This document shows positions 7,959-10,429 of a stretch of DNA of 10,429 nt, piece by piece. The stretch's first letter is position 1; every line of letters begins with the position of its first letter. Origin of the DNA: Spirochaetales bacterium. GTDB lineage: Bacteria > Spirochaetota > Spirochaetia > DSM-27196 > PWMO01. The stretch lies in NCBI GenBank assembly GCA_007123465.1, contig SKLB01000251.1:1-10429 (forward strand). Reading direction: 5' to 3'. The notes under the pieces were generated by a model. The model had not been told where the DNA came from, ran no database searches, and was given only the letters and a program-made list of their open reading frames with translations. A program made the position numbers and the translations under genes.

Positions 7959-9147
7959 CAGCAGTGTGCCGGGGCCGCCAGCGGCGTTCGAGCAGGGCCA
8001 GTACGGCCAGCAGCGCCAACAGCACTGGAACAACAAAAAGGCTGATGTTGAGGCTTGCGCGATCACCGATCATCCCCATTATCAGCGACACCGCCCCAAA
8101 CCCGGGGATCCCGCCGCACGAGAGCAGAATGAACAGCGATGTGGATTCCAACGGCGTGCGATCAATAGAATATGACTGGATGCTGGGCCAGAAGCAGGCC
8201 ACCGCCAACCCGCTGCAGAAGAGCGCCGCCAAAAAAATCCAGATCGATGCAATAAACGGCAGTGTCAGTGTGACCAGGAAGCCAAAGACCGCCGAGCCGA
8301 AGATGAGGTGCCACAGCAGCCGCTGTGGTACCAGCCAGCCGCTGACCAGCCGCCCGATTACCATCCCCGCGGCAAAGCAGGCGGTCCCGATCCCGCCCAT
8401 GCGCGGCGTCAGACCAAAGTGCAGCTGGATATAGGTTGCACTCCAGAACGTCAGCGCCCCTTCGGCGCCACCACCGAGAAACATCATCGGCAGGAAGATC
8501 CAGAAGCGCGGATGACGCAGAATCTCGGCCTTGTGCCCCAGGACGTCCACAACATTGTGAGCGCGCACAAAGGGCGTGTGTTTCTCGAGGACCAGAAACA
8601 GCGCGCCGGTTGTGAGGCTGGCAACTGCAACGATAGTCATAATTACTCGCCACGAATGGCCGCGCGTGAGTAGTTCACCGCCAAGCAGCACCGTAGTCAG
8701 AACGCCTGCCGAGAAGAACGCGTTGAGCACGTTCAGATATCGCCCGGAGTCACGCGGATGCAGGTCCTGCACTAATGGGTTGAGAAGTGCCTCGATCACT
8801 CCTCCTCCTGCTCCAACAAAGGCCACCGCCAGCAGAATCACACCGTAGCCCGGAGCCACTGCGTAGGCCAGCAGGCCAAATCCCAGCACTATCGAGCTCA
8901 GGCCAACCGAGCGCGGCTTACCCCAGCGCGCGGCAACCAGCGCGCTTGCCAACAGCGCGGCAACCAGCAGCGCGGCGCGCATCCCCTCCACGCCACCACC
9001 ACCGGTCAGTGAAATCCCCAGCTCACGCGCCAGCATAACCAGCGAGATCGGCGTAACAACCACGCTTGAAGAGTAGACCAGGAACGCCGCCGCGGTAGCC
9101 CAGTCCAGCGCCTGAAAACTGAGTCTGCCGGACTGGTGATCACTCAC
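7945..9147 (-). CDS. MFS transporter
   Basis: The 400-residue protein has the length and repeated hydrophobic segments of a 12-helix major facilitator. The loop between helices 2 and 3 carries WGKPRS (75-80), a degenerate form of the family's motif A. A later segment reading LNPLVQDLHP, then LNVLNAFFSAGVL, recalls the FucP/GlcP-like sugar symporter group, but that is weak and the substrate is unknown. The GTG at 9147 is chosen because GGAG lies 10 nt upstream and the reading before it (cysteine-rich, inside the neighbouring gene) is not transporter-like. The start overlaps the end of the membrane-protein gene by 8 nt (GTGAGTGA), so the two are coupled in one operon. The TGA at 7945-7947 lies inside the convergent PIN gene. 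Confidence 0.88.
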   Translation of the reverse strand: MSDHQSGRLSFQALDWATAAAFLVYSSSVVVTPISLVMLARELGISLTGGGGVEGMRAALLVAALLASALVAARWGKPRSVGLSSIVLGFGLLAYAVAPGYGVILLAVAFVGAGGGVIEALLNPLVQDLHPRDSGRYLNVLNAFFSAGVLTTVLLGGELLTRGHSWRVIMTIVAVASLTTGALFLVLEKHTPFVRAHNVVDVLGHKAEILRHPRFWIFLPMMFLGGGAEGALTFWSATYIQLHFGLTPRMGGIGTACFAAGMVIGRLVSGWLVPQRLLWHLIFGSAVFGFLVTLTLPFIASIWIFLAALFCSGLAVACFWPSIQSYSIDRTPLESTSLFILLSCGGIPGFGAVSLIMGMIGDRASLNISLFVVPVLLALLAVLALLERRWRPRHTAVRAA

Positions 9148-9754
9148 GGTGCAATCGCTCCAGCAGCATCTGGTGCACGCCGCTTGCCAGCAGCAGGACG
9201 GCAAACAGCAACCCAACCATCAGGTAGCCGAATGCAGAATCGAGATCGATGTTCAGTACCACTGCAGCACCGCCCAGCGCCACCGCAACCTCGGCAAACA
9301 GCCACAGGAAACTCGCCTGAGCGTAGAGCAGCAGCGGCAGCGACAGCAGCAGCAGCAGAACCCCCGGCGTCAGCGCGTCCTCGGCCAGCAGTGTCACAAC
9401 CAGCACAACCAGCACCACCGTCAGACCGCAGAAGCCCAGCAGCAGTTGCACGGAGCGTTTCCACAATCCGGAGCTCGACTGTCTGCGCATGCAGCTATAC
9501 CATGCCGCAGCCGCGCCGGCCGCTACCACCACCAACGCCGGCGCCCAGATACGCAACAGCGCCTGCTGGACACCGAGCATTTCCCGACTGCTGTAGTGCA
9601 GCAGTGTCGCGGCAATAACAACCGCCCCGCAGACAAAGAACGCCCACGACGCTACAAGCGGCTTCTGTTCATGGGTGCGCGCGATGTCGCGAATCATCGT
9701 CAGTTCGCGCATGTGGCGCTGATGCTGTTCCTGCCGCTGGTCTATATCGCTCAT
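9140..9754 (-). CDS. Six-helix integral membrane protein of unknown function
   Basis: The 204-residue product has a hydrophilic, charged N-terminus (1-30, rich in Gln, Arg and Glu) and six predicted hydrophobic segments at about 32-53, 67-86, 103-124, 129-147, 149-168 and 176-194. Segment four is a leucine-rich run coded by a CTG-rich stretch. No catalytic motif is visible and I do not recognise the family. The ATG at 9754 is the first start. Its Shine-Dalgarno is weak (a G-run about 12 nt upstream), and M15 is a possible alternative with AGGAAC further upstream. The gene is first in a two-gene minus-strand operon with the MFS transporter, overlapping it by 8 nt, so the two may serve the same transport function; that is inference. 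Confidence 0.7.
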   Translation of the reverse strand: MSDIDQRQEQHQRHMRELTMIRDIARTHEQKPLVASWAFFVCGAVVIAATLLHYSSREMLGVQQALLRIWAPALVVVAAGAAAAWYSCMRRQSSSGLWKRSVQLLLGFCGLTVVLVVLVVTLLAEDALTPGVLLLLLSLPLLLYAQASFLWLFAEVAVALGGAAVVLNIDLDSAFGYLMVGLLFAVLLLASGVHQMLLERLHRE

Positions 9755-9795
9755 TCGATCGGCCCCCGGGTTTCGGATGGATTGGTTACCCGAAC

Positions 9796-9824
9796 ACGCT
9801 ACCCGCCGGGAGCCGCTGCGTCAA
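9796..9824 (-). promoter_or_regulatory. Putative sigma-70 promoter for the membrane protein/MFS operon
   Basis: On the minus strand TTGACG (9824-9819) is followed by exactly 17 bp and TAGCGT (9801-9796). The -35 matches five of six bases, the -10 three of six. Transcription would begin near 9789, about 35 nt before the ATG at 9754. The layout is the same as in the candidate at 6975-7003. Confidence 0.4.
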
Positions 9825-9867
9825 TGGAGCGGAAGCGCACCGCTACGTCCAGGGTATCGCAGCCCAT

Positions 9868-9886
9868 CCTCCCTTCGTACGGGAGG
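9868..9886. repeat. Short hairpin
   Basis: CCTCCC (9868-9873) and GGGAGG (9881-9886) form a perfect 6-bp stem with a 7-nt loop. No T-run follows on either side, so it is not a standard terminator. Confidence 0.4.
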
Positions 9887-9939
9887 CATACACAACGTAG
9901 CGCCGGATTCTCAAGGACAGCTATTACTATCTGCGCGAG

Positions 9940-9971
9940 GTGATCACGGGATCCGAGGATCTCTGATCACG
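9940..9971. repeat. Paired TGATCACG sites
   Basis: TGATCACG occurs at 9941-9948 and 9964-9971, 23 bp apart. Each contains the palindrome TGATCA, and GGATC occurs twice between them. The arrangement could be a repressor site or chance. Confidence 0.35.
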
Positions 9972-9993
9972 CGCAACGGGGGAGAGCCGGGCT

Positions 9994-10025
9994 CTATATA
10001 CCCTCATCGGGGGCCCGGTATATAG
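9994..10025. repeat. 9-bp perfect inverted repeat with TATATA arms
   Basis: CTATATACC (9994-10002) and GGTATATAG (10017-10025) are exact inverted copies around a 14-nt GC-rich loop. The AT-rich arms stand out in GC-rich surroundings. It could be an operator or a stem-loop; no T-run follows. Confidence 0.5.
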
Positions 10026-10429
10026 CGGAACTCGTCGACGACTACGAACTGTCGCGAAGGATCAGCCGGTGGGCCCTGGTACTACCAGAAGTTCAGATAG
10101 AGCCGTTCGCGGCGAGGACCTGGTACGTCTGCGGTCTCGATGGTGGCGCCGGCGGCGATAAGGTGCGGCGCCGGTGTACGCGGACGGATCGAACCGGACG
10201 ACGATGTTGCCTGCCTTGTGCCCTCGGTCAGAGGAAGGCTGTTCTTCCCGAATGGCTTTGGTATCCAGGCGTCGTGGTGCCGAAAATGTTGTTCAGCACC
10301 AGCAGCGCCGGACCTCATCCCTCTGGTCCGCGCCACCGCTCTGCGTGACCCTCTGTCACCTCGTCAGCCCGCAGGAACCGTCTACGCCACCAGGTAACAA
10401 GGCAGCTCACCGGGGCCAAGCGCTACCGA

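Larger units (their letters stand above)
9820..10160 (+). pseudogene. Possible decayed plus-strand gene, family unknown
   Basis: In one plus frame a protein-like stretch (HRYVQGIAAHPPFVREAY, then after a TAG at 9898 LKDSYYYLREVITGSEDL) ends at a TGA at 9964-9966. In the next frame another protein-like stretch (IAELVDDYELSRRISRWALV, to about 10120) runs on with no start codon of its own. Codons in both stretches have the G/C-rich third positions of the real genes here. This fits one gene broken by a stop and a frame change, or errors in the sequence. The antisense strand also yields plausible-looking pieces, so strand and extent are uncertain. No function is assigned. Confidence 0.3.
9755..10429. 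other. Region without an intact gene
   Basis: These 675 bp contain short frames on both strands but none with a good start, ribosome site and consistent protein character. The region holds the minus-strand promoter candidate, the three small repeats listed, and the possible decayed gene. From about 10160 to the end I see no recognisable feature; the 84- and 85-residue frames there are rich in Arg, Pro and Gly without motifs. Confidence 0.5.

Noticed and set aside
9149..9943. 264-residue plus-strand frame opposite the membrane protein gene
   Set aside because: It is antisense to a protein with six clear helices, is very rich in Gln and Arg, and has no ribosome site or motif.
10031..10120. Faint likeness of a plus-strand fragment to the RNase H region of retroelements
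   Set aside because: A few shared residues (SRRISRWAL) only; no reverse transcriptase motifs nearby.
10184..10200. TTCGATC on the minus strand resembling a tRNA T-loop
   Set aside because: The flanking bases do not form the required 5-bp stem and no cloverleaf surrounds it.
10082..10336. 84-residue minus-strand frame starting at GTG
   Set aside because: No ribosome site, no motif, composition unlike a protein; other frames are equally open.

Overview
The window is about 10.4 kb of GC-rich, gene-dense DNA from a Gram-negative (diderm) bacterium. It encodes a tripartite envelope efflux pump, a lipoprotein signal with a lipobox, and an exported protein. The membrane-fusion protein of the pump has its two lipoyl half-motifs almost touching, with no alpha-helical hairpin. 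From memory, that compact adaptor design is known from the Borrelia BesA pump, so a free-living, GC-rich spirochaete is a reasonable but unproven guess. No rRNA, tRNA, CRISPR array or intact mobile element was found.

Layout. Positions 1-5154 hold a tightly packed plus-strand efflux operon: a periplasmic adaptor (5' end cut off by the window), an RND inner-membrane pump starting 7 bp later, and a TolC-family outer-membrane channel whose ATG overlaps the pump's stop codon. After 31 bp, on the same strand, comes a 587-residue lipoprotein with an HEXXH zinc-peptidase motif (5186-6949), not recognised as any named family. A 74-bp gap with a plausible sigma-70 promoter precedes a small exported DUF4168-like protein built from two copies of one unit (7024-7488). 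Its stop codon overlaps a TTG start for a PIN-domain protein (7485-7958).

From 7945 to 9754 two genes lie on the minus strand, read right to left: a six-helix membrane protein of unknown function, then an MFS transporter. They overlap by 8 nt and share a plausible promoter at 9796-9824. The transporter's end overlaps the end of the PIN gene tail to tail by 14 bp, leaving no room for an ordinary terminator between them. The last 675 bp (9755-10429) hold no convincing intact gene. They contain the promoter, short inverted repeats, and plus-strand fragments that read like protein but are broken by stops and a frame change, suggesting a decayed gene or sequence errors.

How the genes fit together. 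Adaptor, pump and channel should form one proton-driven exporter spanning both membranes; its substrate cannot be read from sequence. The lipoprotein peptidase is probably co-transcribed with it and may work in the same envelope compartment. The DUF4168-like/PIN pair and the membrane protein/MFS pair look like separate transcription units. No clearly new multi-gene system is evident. The most unusual items are the hairpin-less pump adaptor, the HEXXH lipoprotein attached to the efflux operon, the duplicated DUF4168-like protein coupled to a PIN-domain gene, and the decayed right end.
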